Below, piece by piece: positions 48,000 to 58,561 of a DNA stretch of 64,000 nt. The position numbers were made by a program, and so were the translations under genes. Location of the stretch: the NCBI GenBank assembly GCA_023333565.1, contig JAJKFH010000553.1, positions 868,001 through 932,000 on the forward strand, read 5' to 3'. Origin of the DNA: Puffinus mauretanicus (lineage: Eukaryota; Chordata; Aves; Procellariiformes; Procellariidae). Position 1 is the first letter of the stretch. Every line of letters begins with the position of its first letter. Below the pieces are notes generated by a model, which was not told the origin of the DNA, did not search any database, and was given only the letters and a program-made list of their open reading frames with translations.

Positions 48000-50403
48000 G
48001 TATTAGAGTGTCTCTACTTTCCTCAACATTTGTATCCAACTGCAATCTATGAGCTGTTGAACAAAATGCCCTACCACACATTTTTGCAGCTGGCATTGTT
48101 TCTGCTTTGGTGCATTTATTTCAGGGATTTGTGGTGTCAGCTGTGTCCCTGAATGTGTTGCTTGAGGTTTATGGAGGTAGCCTCCAGGCCATTCTCCATG
48201 GACCTGACCCAGAGGATTTGACCATATGAAGCTAGCAGAACAGGAACTGCACAGTTAGACCACCATTCAAATTCTGCGAAGCTGAAGCCAGAAACAATCC
48301 ATCACAGGGGAATCGCATTAGACATTTTCCATCACTGTCCAGCAGGTACCACAGCAGCCTTGCTTCATAGGGTAGAGTTTAAGGGAATTAGCATGGCCAT
48401 TAATTTAAATATTACCATCTGATTCATGCTAAAGGTGTCGCATCTCTGCCACAAAGCAGCTTATGGTTCATTCCCTGGGGATCATGAAGAACATAGCAAT
48501 GTGGAAATCTTCAGAAGTACGGCCATCATTACTGAGGAGAGATTCATTAACTCCCTGCAAATTTAAATCAACCTATGTCACCAAGACAATCCAAAAGTTT
48601 TGTGCTTTTAACACTATGGATACCTCAAAGGTAAAACCCTCCCACAAAGTCCAGAGCTCAGAACAGTTAAGGTTAGACCTAAAAGGCAAAAAGTCACCTT
48701 CCTATTTTACAATTATTCTCACAACAGTTGAATGTCAGCAAAGGTCTTGAAACAGTGTTATACTCACTCTGCTAACCTACTCCACTTCAGTTCCTAATGT
48801 TCTACATCAGATAAATTACTTAGTACCACAATTAAACCCCTATCAGCCCCATTGGGGCATGTGTCATAGCCACTTTAGGAAAAAGAAAGGTTACTTTGAG
48901 CTCTTCTTGAAAAACTAAATTACATTAGGAAGTAATTGCTTATTATTATTAATATTTATTACTTGCATAACAGATAAGGTATGCATGATCCGAATCTTTT
49001 CAAATCTCCCCTGCCCTCAAAGATGAGTTCATGCAGGCCAGCATATCGCCAGAAGACTCTGTGAGGAAGAATACATTAGAAAATGCCAGCTTTATTGCTA
49101 GTCCTCTGTTTTTCTCCCTGAATGGATTCTCTGAGCTTTGCATTTATGATGTGGTTGTAGAGGCAACTAAAATACAGCTAGAAAGAGGTGAATAGTCATC
49201 CTACAAAACACAGCTAAGCAGAAGACAAGATGTATGCTTCTGCTACTTTCTTGGGTAGGAGAGTAAAGAAGAGAGGTGCTCTGTACTCCTGCTCTTGGTC
49301 TACTCACATACGCAGAGACAGGGCTGTTGAGCCCTGGGGCCTGGCACCCCATGAGTGAGCGCTGCTTAACCCACAAAAGAACATGGCATGGGATATCACT
49401 GCCAACCAGGAGACGAATGACTGGGTGCACAGCAAGGATTTGGATCCAAAAAAGTATTTCCAGTTAGAGGCTGCAAGACTAAATCTGGAGGGTCATCTCT
49501 GCCTCTGAGGAAAGGCTAAGTATTCATAATAAATTCAGTGTTCATTAGCCCACAGAGGTTCCAGGTGAGTTTAAAGTTTAAAGTGCTTATTACTGTGGCT
49601 TCATAGAAGATAGAGTCTCCACACTAAATACTAAAAAATATGAAAGACAAAACAGGACTGAAAGCTTTGAGGAGTTGGATGAAGTCAGGATATGCAGAAA
49701 AAAAGTTCTTCTTTCACAAATCTCAGTGCAGCCCCTCACTGCCTGGACAGCACGATCTCTCCAGCGTAGTGCTGGGTAATTTCCACCTATCTGTCCATGT
49801 GGAACAATGGTTAGTTTAAGTGCTACACACAGAATGTATCAGAGCATATGCTCCCTCATGTATAAACTAGTATGAAGAGGCTCACTCTCATATATCTCAA
49901 TCCAAATATGAAACTAACAGATTAAAATTAGATTATCTAATATAATAAAACACACTCCCTCCCAAGTGGAAGAAATGCTCTACAAAGCTTATTTTTAGCT
50001 CAGAAAGAAAAAACAGAGAAGTAATTCTGGCCTTCATATTTATTTTTGTGAAGAAACCTCCTACCCAAAGCCTCTTCTCAATTTTTAAATGGTTTGGATT
50101 ACAAATAGATGTCAGGAAGGGTCATCAAGTCTTGCTACAGTAGGGTGTGCTGGTTTTGACTGGAGTAGAGTTAATTTTTTCTATAGTAGCTAGTATGGGG
50201 CTATGTTTTGGATTTGTGCTGAAAACAGTGTTGATAACACAGGGATGTTTCGTTCCTGCTGAGCAGTGCTTACACAGAGTCAAGGCCTTTTCTGCTCCTC
50301 ACCCCACCCCACCAGCGAGCAGGCTGGGGGTACACAAGAAGCTGGGAGGGGGCACAGCTGGGACAGCTGACCCCAACTGATCAAAGGGATATTTCATACC
50401 ATA

Positions 50404-50411
50404 TGACGTCA
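50404..50411 (+). promoter_or_regulatory. TGACGTCA (CRE) site in LTR U3
   Basis: A perfect 8-bp CREB/ATF-type palindrome 10 bp upstream of the TATA-like box. The same site and surrounding ATATGACGTCATGCTCAGCA are retained in the 58.0-kb LTR. Confidence 0.7.
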
Positions 50412-50593
50412 TGCTCAGCATATAGAGCTGGGGGAAGAAGAAGGAAGGGGGGACGTGCGGAGTCATGGCGTTTGTCTTCGCAAGTAACCGTTACGGAGCC
50501 CTGCTTTCCTGGAGATGGCTGAACACCTGCCCGCCGATGGGAAGTAGTGAATGAATTCCTTGTTTTGCTTTGCTTGCATGTGCGGCTTTACTT

Positions 50594-50599
50594 ATTAAA
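50594..50599 (+). terminator. LTR polyadenylation signal
   Basis: ATTAAA followed by CTGTCTTTATCTCAACCC, in the same position as in the 58.0-kb LTR. Confidence 0.6.
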
Positions 50600-50739
50600 C
50601 TGTCTTTATCTCAACCCATGAGTTTTCTCATTCAGCAAAATCTAAAGCCAGCATGTTTTTTACGGGGACTTTAGGGACTTTATCCCCCTCTACATGTCCT
50701 GTGATCCCCACTCATGAATTTATGAGATCTGCGGTAGGG

Positions 50740-53700
50740 CACACCATGAAATAACTAAAAAACCAACAATATTGTCACCAAGTCCCTTCTGACTTCACTT
50801 GTATTATGGAGATAAATTAAAGCACGGTAAGATACAGCTTTCTGCCTGCCTGATAGCAAGCACACAGCATATAGATTAAGAGACATATGGGGCTTTGAGT
50901 CACTTGTACGAATGTGTTTGCTTCATAAATCCATGCTAGAGGATGGCTTAGGAGAATTTATAATTGCACAAGCCACATGGAGACACTGGCACTTCATTCA
51001 GTAAGTGCACCTTCATTACAGTTGAAGTGCAGTGTATTTATCATGACCATAATTCCCAGATACAAACAGGGAAAGGACCTACTGTGTCTGTGCAGAGGAG
51101 TTCTATCCACTCTATCACTTCCCTTGTGTAAAAGTGTTCTCAACTTTAACTCCAAAGGTACATTCTGGTTAAGACAGAAGCCAAATTGCTTAGTGATAGG
51201 ATAATTTCCACCCGGCTTGGGTAATGGGAATCTTGCCTTTCCCAGCCTTGTGAGAGATTGATCTAGAGTCCTCCAGAGGTTTCTTCAAATCACTAGAAGA
51301 AACTGTGGCTCTGTAGTTTCTTTGCTGAGACCGATGATGAAGAAAACACTAAGCATCGTACAGTAGGCATTGCTGGTAGCTAGGTACACTGAGACCTACC
51401 TAACACTGTCATGGGTTTGAAACGCTTGTACCCATCTCAACTTGCAAAAGACAGCTATACTATTTTCCCATGATAACTATTCACCAGACATAAGAAAATA
51501 AAGCTTTATCAAATCAGCATCTCTCTGTGCAGATGAAAAAAGCCCAAGCCCGAAAGGTGTGGGGAGTCATTCATCAAATATTTGAAATGTTTAAGGTGTG
51601 GAGGACTAACTGGGTCATCAACACGAGGCTGAGCACTCCCACCATTCTGTCTTCTCCACTGATCTTTCTCCCGCTTTCACAGGTGTTTCTTACAAAGGTT
51701 GGCACTAGTAAGCATCTTTCAGTTCAATAGTGTCCATTCTAGCATCTGCAGCTTTGGGGATATTGTCCAACAAGATATTCTCTGAGAGGGGACAAGTGGG
51801 ACACATATTCCTCTAGGTCCTATACAGCTCTGCTAGTTACTTCTATGTTTATTTGCTTGTAAACAAAGAGTTGCATTCCTTTGATTCTTTAAAGCAATGG
51901 TAATTTCTAACCATCTAGTTTGCCAACAGCATTATTCTCACCATTATAAAACTCTGAGATACCTTTCTACCTTCCCTATTGCTGCTGCAGCTCTTGCAGA
52001 CCTTGAAATGGCATTTCAGCTCCGATTCAGGCAGGATTCCAATGCACCAGCAGATTTTGGCAAGTGGACTAATCCTTGCAATACCTACGGTGAGAAACTC
52101 ATCATCTGAGACTGCAAAGAACAGTTAAAGCCACAGCCTGACAGAAATGACCCTGCAAGCCAGGAGGAGAGTGGAGGTGAGACTAGTTTCAACACCTCTC
52201 ATCATGTGTGTGTAAACAACAGTGCTCCCTTTGGAGCTGTATCTTGATGTCAGTAAGCTGTGCTTCTTACCCAAGCCCTGCCATTTTTCTTGCTCCAAAA
52301 CAGCAAATACTTTTAATTCCTACTTGTTAGCGTTTCATTTTAAAATGCTTTCAGCCCATTCTTCTTGTAGTGGCCACGTCATTTCGGAAGGCATCTGGCT
52401 ATTTCTGATCCCCTGTCAGTTACAAATGCTCTGCAGTAAGAAACAGAGACACTTTTGTTCAAGCTGTCACTTCCCTGATAACAACTGCAGATAGGTAGCT
52501 CCGAAGTGAGCCTGCTGCACTTCAGGTATGTTTTCCCAGCATACCATGAAAGCACCTTAGATCTGGCAGAAAAGAGGAACAATCATGTTCCTTGCACTTG
52601 TGTGTCAAAACACTTTGCTGGTGCTCTCAAACACTTTTTAAAGGCCTCATATAAGGACATGAACACATTTCATGTGCCATGACATTCTAAGACTTTCTGG
52701 TGCTTCTCTACTGATCAGCCTCTGTCCCACAGCCTGAAGTGACCAATAAACCGGTAATAACATAAATCCACAGCTGGCAGCAAATGATATTGCCTCTGAG
52801 GGGAGGAATGCTTCAAAAGACTGGGTGGTGATGCATATGTCAACAGCCTCATTCCTAGTTCTGCCACTGGCTTCTGCAAAGCTTCTTGGTAAAGCATGCA
52901 GTTCCTCTGAGACTCTGTCCCCTTTTGTAACATGGCACGGCTCCTTCCTCTGCCTGCCTAATGTTCAGGACAAGGGCTCTCACCATGTAGATGTTCTAGT
53001 AAAAGGGGTCTGACCTCTACTGTGGCTGCCAAAAGTAACTGTAATATGGGAAATAGTAATGAGTCTGCCTTTCTCCCCTGCCTGGGAACTAGGTAAGGGA
53101 CATCATCCCACTTGACATTAAAAGAAAAAATCAGGCACAGAAAGGAGATGGGATTTGCTCCAGGTCACATAGCAGATCAGTGGCCAGGAACAGAAGCCAG
53201 CTCCCACTTCCCTTCTCAGATTCCTCTTCCTCCTGCTCTCTGCAGATCTCTTCAATGTGTACTTTAATCACTAGCCCATGTTTGTTTTCATGGTTGTGCA
53301 TTCCTCCCATAAAGCACACCCACATGATATTGGATCCTCTTTGCTTTGGTGGGGCAGGTGGGTGGATAGCAAGGAGAAAATTACCAGTTCCCCAAGTCCT
53401 TTCCAAGTTAGGAATCCTGCTCAACTCCAGCACTGTGAATTTCTTAGGGGGGTTTCTAGACTTTCTGACTCCTTGTCCCACTAACACTCCCTAGTCCTGG
53501 GGGAAAGGAAGCCTGTAAGAGCACTTTAAACCTGAACTGGCAGACAGGAAATTCAGTGCACTGTCTGAAGAAGACACAAAGTGATAAGGGGCTGAAATGT
53601 GTAGAGTCCTGAAGGGAGGGAGGAGAATAAAACCCTCTTCACAGCATGAGTAATTCATGTCACTACTACATGTCACTGTAATTCAGCATGATGCGTGCTG

Positions 53701-56700
53701 GAAAGGCCCGTGCACTCATTTGTTAGCCCATATTTGAACTCTAGTGAAAAATGAGCTGACAGCCTCCCTGCACCTCTTGCTGGGTTCTGAGCAGAACTTT
53801 CTATTTGAAAATACAGCACCTTGTGCAAACAGGCTTCCTTTATTTCCAGCATGAAGGAGTGGAGGGGATTGTGGTTTATTTTGACACAGCAGCTTGCAGG
53901 GCCAGAAGGCTCAAGAGAACAGACTACCAGAAACAAGTGGCTTCAGCCAAGCAAAGGAAATTATATTTTAGAAGCAGAAGGCCTGAGGACAGCCACACTG
54001 CACTAGAGGGAAGCAGCGGAGGTAACAGAGGAGGGCAATAAACTTCAGTGAGTGACAGAAGCTCTGCTGCTTCCATTTGGAAGAAAGATGCACATGACAG
54101 GACCAGCCCAAGGAGCAGACTGTGGTGTATCCCACAAATGAGGGAGCCTAGAAGGGAGAGTCAGGCAATGCTTGGCTGTGATTTTTAAGTATTTCAAGTT
54201 TTGACCCTTAAACGCTCAGTTGTATGAGCCAATACCTTTTCAATTTAATAATTAAAATGGTTTTAATAGTAAATACTGTCTACATTCCTCTCAATCCTTT
54301 GAGGGGATAGCATGTAGACTGTGTTTACTTCACCTCTTCTAGATTTATCTTGCAACTATAAAGGCTGGTTTACACTGACAGCTACGCTGTCAGCTGTGCA
54401 GCTCCTGCAAGACTGCCAGGGCAAATCTGCCTTCCCACAAGCAGGGAAGAAATCCAGGCCCAACCACCCTTTCACTACAGTTCACTGGCCAGAGACTGTG
54501 GGAAGGAGGAAGTCTGCTTTCAGGCAGTCACGCTTCAGCAAGAGAGCATTCTGCAAGAGCTGTGCCTTGACCGCATCTTTAAGTGCAGCTCTGCCTGTGG
54601 GAATGAGGAGTTTCATGATCCAAAGGGCAATGTAAAGTGGCGTTGTCTGTTAGCCAGAGACTAGATGCATAAGATAGTTTTATTTCAGCACTGGAGGGGA
54701 ATCTTGTGTCCTTCCTTCATCTGCACACAGGCTTATCTCCACATTTGAGAAGTCTTAGCTTCACCTCCGTGTTGCATCAATGTCAGATTCTTCTGCTCTA
54801 CTCAATGAAATCCAACAGGGTAGGGAGCCTGCAGGGAAACCTCTCATCAAGACCACGCCCTGAAGAGAAAGACCTCAAAAAGAGGCAGGAAATGTGCTTA
54901 ATAGAGCTGATGACAATTTTCCAAAAGGTGCTTTCAGTCAGTGTTTAATAAAGCATCACTAGCATTGCACACAATGCAATCACAACCCAGCAACAAAAAA
55001 TATGGCAAAGCACTGGAATGGTAAGAAAAGAATCTTTCTGCTGGAATCTTTCCTGCTTTGCCTAAAACCAGCTGTATCTGTAGCCTTATTGGTGTATCAA
55101 ATAAAAAGAAGCAGCAACTGAATTACCAGAATGTGTGCTTGAATACCACTAAGATTAAAGACGATCGGTGTAATAAATTATAGAATCACTCTGTGGAGAA
55201 AAAGGATGCAGTGAAACTGTTGATGTCTTCAGCGGTGGGTGTCTTCCTGCTACTCCTTGGCAAACAGCCACCCAAAACTGAGCAGCCCTCACAAGAAGAT
55301 TCAACAGGCTTTGTTACCAGTGGATAACAACCTGAACAAAGAAAACCCAGATTTAGCTCAACCGAGCTGAACTTTATCTCTGAGACCAATGCCTCCTGTG
55401 ACTCATTGCCATAGCAACAGGAAGGCCTGTGCTAGAAAGGGTGCTGACTGCTTTCTACCCTTCATCTTTGGTGCTTTAAACCATCACTTTTTCACCAAAG
55501 CCAAAATTTTCTGGGAAAATAAGATGGGACAGGGACATGGCAAGAAAGATATTTGGAGAGGCAGAGCTTGGCAGGTATTAAGGAAGGTAACCTGTGCCTG
55601 TCCCCTGCAGTCCTGCACGCTCGTGTCCCTACGATGTCATTTGCCTAGTGGTAAATTGCTCGCTATAAGCTTTGGACTTTCTTTTAAAAAATTTCTCATC
55701 TAACTCACAATTCACTTCAGAAGGTCTGAGAGAGGATGAAACTCTTGTCATCACACACAAGTGTTTTTCTTGTGAAATGAAGTGTAGTAATTGGAGGCAG
55801 CAGGCTTTGAAGCTCAGTGTCTCCCTCAGAAGTGTGTAGATTCCCCAGGGACGAGTTCATGCAGGTGGGCACCTTGTCCCATCAGCTGCCATGCTTATTT
55901 GTAACCGAATCAAAGCTAATACAAGAGGGACATGTTACAGAGCTCACTTTTGTGTTGTTTCACTGGCTGCTCAGAAGCTGATGTGTTCAATTAGAAATTT
56001 AGCCCAAAACTGCCCTTTAATAATATGGAGGCTACATGTTTTCCTGAGATACACATAAAAACCCCCTACAATCATTGTGACATCAGACCCTGTAAATTTG
56101 ATATGTCTCTTGGATGCTAATGCCAGCAACCCGTTGCAGTTAATTGTGAGTTTTACTTGCAGACTGTAAATGATGAAATCTCACTATAAAAGAGATTTCT
56201 TATGTAGGGTACTATGTAAATATTTATGTTATTTCTGTGGAGGAATGCCTTGCAATCAGAAAAACCACACAAAGGCAAATGAACCCATCAAAAGAAACCA
56301 CAACTGAAAAGCAAACATTAAAAAAAAAAAAAAGCCTCCCTTCTGAGAGAACCTAGGGCCCAGGTGGTGCTGGGGTGTTTTCCTCAAGAGAAGAACCATT
56401 TTCTAGTTTGCAGGTGCTTCTAGATTATTAACAGGTTGGGAAATCTCTCCCAGTCCATCTTAAATCTCAGGAATGTGATTTTCATGGAAGTACAGTGTTT
56501 TGTCAGGCACAAATGAGAAGAAAGGCTGTATTTACCGACATATTTGTTACAAAGTAGCCAGGACACAATCACCACTCACACTCAAACACAACAACTTTCA
56601 GCTGTTGTCTTTTATAAAGTTCAAACCTGCTCTGAACCAAATATTTTGTCTCCTGGTCACAGTTTACAGTCTTTATTCCTAAATGTTCGGTAGCAGCAGA

Positions 56701-58009
56701 AAGGGAAAGTCTATGCTTTGTCAGTTATGGTTCCTTTATTTTAGTTTTATTTTTTAACACTATCAAATATCCCCAGCACCAAAACAACATTAAAACTTTG
56801 TAGGAAGTTTGCTGCTGAGAAATAGAATTACATTTATTTATCTTCTAACTCCAAATTTTAATAGATTTTTTTCATTACGGTTAATAACAAGGACACAATG
56901 GGCCACAGATATAGTCACATTTGGCCATTGAACCGTTTTTCTAATAGTTTTCTAATAGACTCACAATAGCTCTAATCATGATTCCAAAAAAATCACTGTC
57001 AAAACCTACATCAACTGAAATAGCAGAAGACAGATCCCAACCTGAGCATTTCATTTTTGGCAGTTTTGATTTCTCTCTGAAAGAAAATGCATCAGGACTG
57101 TGTTGGTGTCTTAAAAACTCCAGATTTTCTACAGCACCTCTTGGCTTTGTATTGATGTCCATTGCTTTTGGAAAGGGTTGTGTCCATTTTTGGACTTAGA
57201 GCAGAGAGGTTTTTACACCACGAGGGAAAGAGGATGGTACACGTGAGTCAGGAGAACCTGTTCTTCCTACAAGTCAGCTGCAACAATGCAGGTAAGGTTC
57301 CCATTGATGTCACTTGACTTGAAAGCACTATTTTGTCTGAAGAAATTTAAGGCTTTTTCAGGCAAAATTCTCATCTGCCATGCCCAACTTTCATTAAGGA
57401 AACATTGAGAAAAAGGGTAAGTCGTTTCTTCTTTTTCTCTTCTCTAAGACATTTTGCTAATCTGTCAGAATGTAGTATTCCCCATCTCTTTCTAGCCCCA
57501 GTAGTTTATGGGTTTCAGAAGGACTTTAGTTGCTCGGGAACTGGGGGTGAAATTCAGCCCTGTACATTTGGTTAACACAAGGCTCATGTTCCTGGGGGAA
57601 ACTGGGATTTAAGCTATGTTACAGGCCTTGGGTACATTCCTTGTTCTTGGGGGAATTCTGTTTGAAGGAACAATGAATCAAATCTGTTTAGTAAACTCAT
57701 CTTCTAGCCCTTGGTATTTCACCTAGGAGAGGAAAGCCAAATTGCCTTAAAATGGTGACCTTGTCCAGCTTCCCTATTTGTGTTTGTCCAAACTCTCCTA
57801 AAGTAACAGAGCCAATTCTGCATTCCCAAAACAATGCATATGTTAGATTGCAACCAGGCATCTTGCTTTCAGTTTAAACTACCTGGCATGTGAAGAAAGT
57901 TGCTACAAACCACTCACATCTGGACTTGCTAGCAAGTGTTTTTTAAAGCAAAAATAGTCTTTCAGTAACTCCAGCATGAGCTTAAAGTAGCAGAAGAGAT
58001 GACGGCCAG
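50740..58009. other. Unique sequence, no gene recognised
   Basis: Nothing proviral lies between the two ERVL LTRs: no gag, protease, reverse-transcriptase or integrase motif on either strand. One MIR-like relic (53131-53209), a run of 14 A (56320-56333) and a small perfect inverted repeat GAAATCTC/GAGATTTC (56175-56199) are present. No exon could be supported. Confidence 0.55.
53131..53209 (+). repeat. Ancient MIR/L2-like relic
   Basis: CAGGCACAGAAAGGAGATGG, GATTTGCTCCAGGTCACATA, GCAGATCAGTGGCCAGGAAC and AGAAGCCAGCTCCCA follow the MIR/L2 tail order (GAGGCACAGAGAGG, TTGCCCAAGGTCACACAG, CAGTGGCAGAGC, GAACCCAGG) closely. This is the best preserved of the MIR-like relics in the window. Confidence 0.6.
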
Positions 58010-58263
58010 TGTGCTGGTTTGGGCTGGGGTAGAGTTAATTTTCTTCATAGTAGCTCGTATGAGGCTATGTTTTGGATTTGTGCTGAAAACGGTGTTGATA
58101 ATAGAGGGATGCTTTCCTTATTGCTGAGCAGTAGAAGAGCCAAGGCCTTTTCTGCTTCTCACCCCACCCCACCAGCGAGCAGGCTGGGTGTGCACAAGAA
58201 GTTGGGAGGGGACACAGCTGGGACAGCTGACCCCAACTGACCAAAGGGATTTTCCATACCATA

Positions 58264-58271
58264 TGACGTCA
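58264..58271 (+). promoter_or_regulatory. TGACGTCA (CRE) site in LTR U3
   Basis: Perfect CREB/ATF palindrome, conserved in position with the 50.1-kb LTR. A TATA-like ATAAAA follows at 58281-58286. Confidence 0.7.
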
Positions 58272-58427
58272 TGCTCAGCAATAAAACTAGGGAGAAGTTT
58301 GGCCGGGGGGCCGCTGCTCAGGGACTGGGTGGGCATCGGTCAGTTGGTGGTGAGCAATTGTTTTCATTTGCATCACTTGTCTTTCTTGGGTTTTATTTCT
58401 TTCTCTTTGTTATTTTCCTTTTCATTT

Positions 58428-58433
58428 ATTAAA
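58428..58433 (+). terminator. LTR polyadenylation signal
   Basis: ATTAAA before CTGTTCTTGTCTCAACCC; it matches the equivalent site of the 50.1-kb LTR. Confidence 0.6.
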
Positions 58434-58561
58434 CTGTTCTTGTCTCAACCCACAAGTTTTCTCACTTTAACCCTTCCAATTCGTTTCCCCCTCCCCGCTG
58501 GGGGGACAGTGAATGAGCAGGTGTGTGGTGCTTAGTTGCCAGCTGGGGTAAAACCACGGCA

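Larger units (their letters stand above)
41341..50145. other. Unique sequence, no gene recognised
   Basis: No gene is recognised. The longest open frame (minus strand, 44651-45196, 181 codons) has no motif and low plausibility. Simple repeats inside this stretch are listed individually. An L3/CR1-like relic lies near 43.8 kb. A short direct repeat ACAAGGAGATCT occurs at 44840 and 44856. Confidence 0.5.
50146..50636 (+). mobile_element. Avian ERVL-type LTR, atypical or lost 3' end
   Basis: Starts TGTGCTGGTTTTGACTGG, AGAGTTAATTTTTTCTATAG, then CTATGTTTTGGATTTGTGC, the hallmark of an abundant neoavian ERVL LTR family. U3 carries a TGACGTCA site (50404-50411) and a TATA-like TATAGAG (50421-50427). 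The R region has GGAGATGGCTGAACACC, and the polyadenylation signal ATTAAA is at 50594-50599, followed by TCTCAACCCATGAGTTTTCT. After about 50636 the usual U5 end seen in the 58.0-kb copy is absent and other sequence follows. The 5-mer TAGGG flanks 50146 on the left and recurs at 50735-50739, so the element might extend to 50734. No internal viral genes adjoin it. Confidence 0.88.
58010..58561 (+). mobile_element. Solo LTR of an avian ERVL-type endogenous retrovirus
   Basis: A 552-bp unit starts TGTGCTGGTTTGGGCTGG and ends TTAGTTGCCAGCTGGGG ... ACCACGGCA, so TG...CA ends are present. U3 shares its first 270 bp with the 50.1-kb LTR, including TGACGTCA (58264-58271). The central part differs (GTTTGGCCGGGGGGCCGCTG, GGGCATCGGTCAGTTGGTGG), then both share ATTAAACTGT (signal at 58428-58433), TCTCAACCCAC and AGTTTTCTCA. 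Here the U5 is complete, with CCCCCTCCCCGCTGGGGGGA. CCAG occurs just outside both ends (58006-58009 and 58562-58565), a possible 4-bp remnant of the expected 5-bp duplication. No internal viral sequence remains. Confidence 0.92.

Noticed and set aside
50146..58561. The two same-strand ERVL LTRs as 5' and 3' LTRs of one provirus
   Set aside because: Their central parts are unrelated, and the 7.4 kb between them shows no gag, pol or env motif. Separate insertions are simpler.
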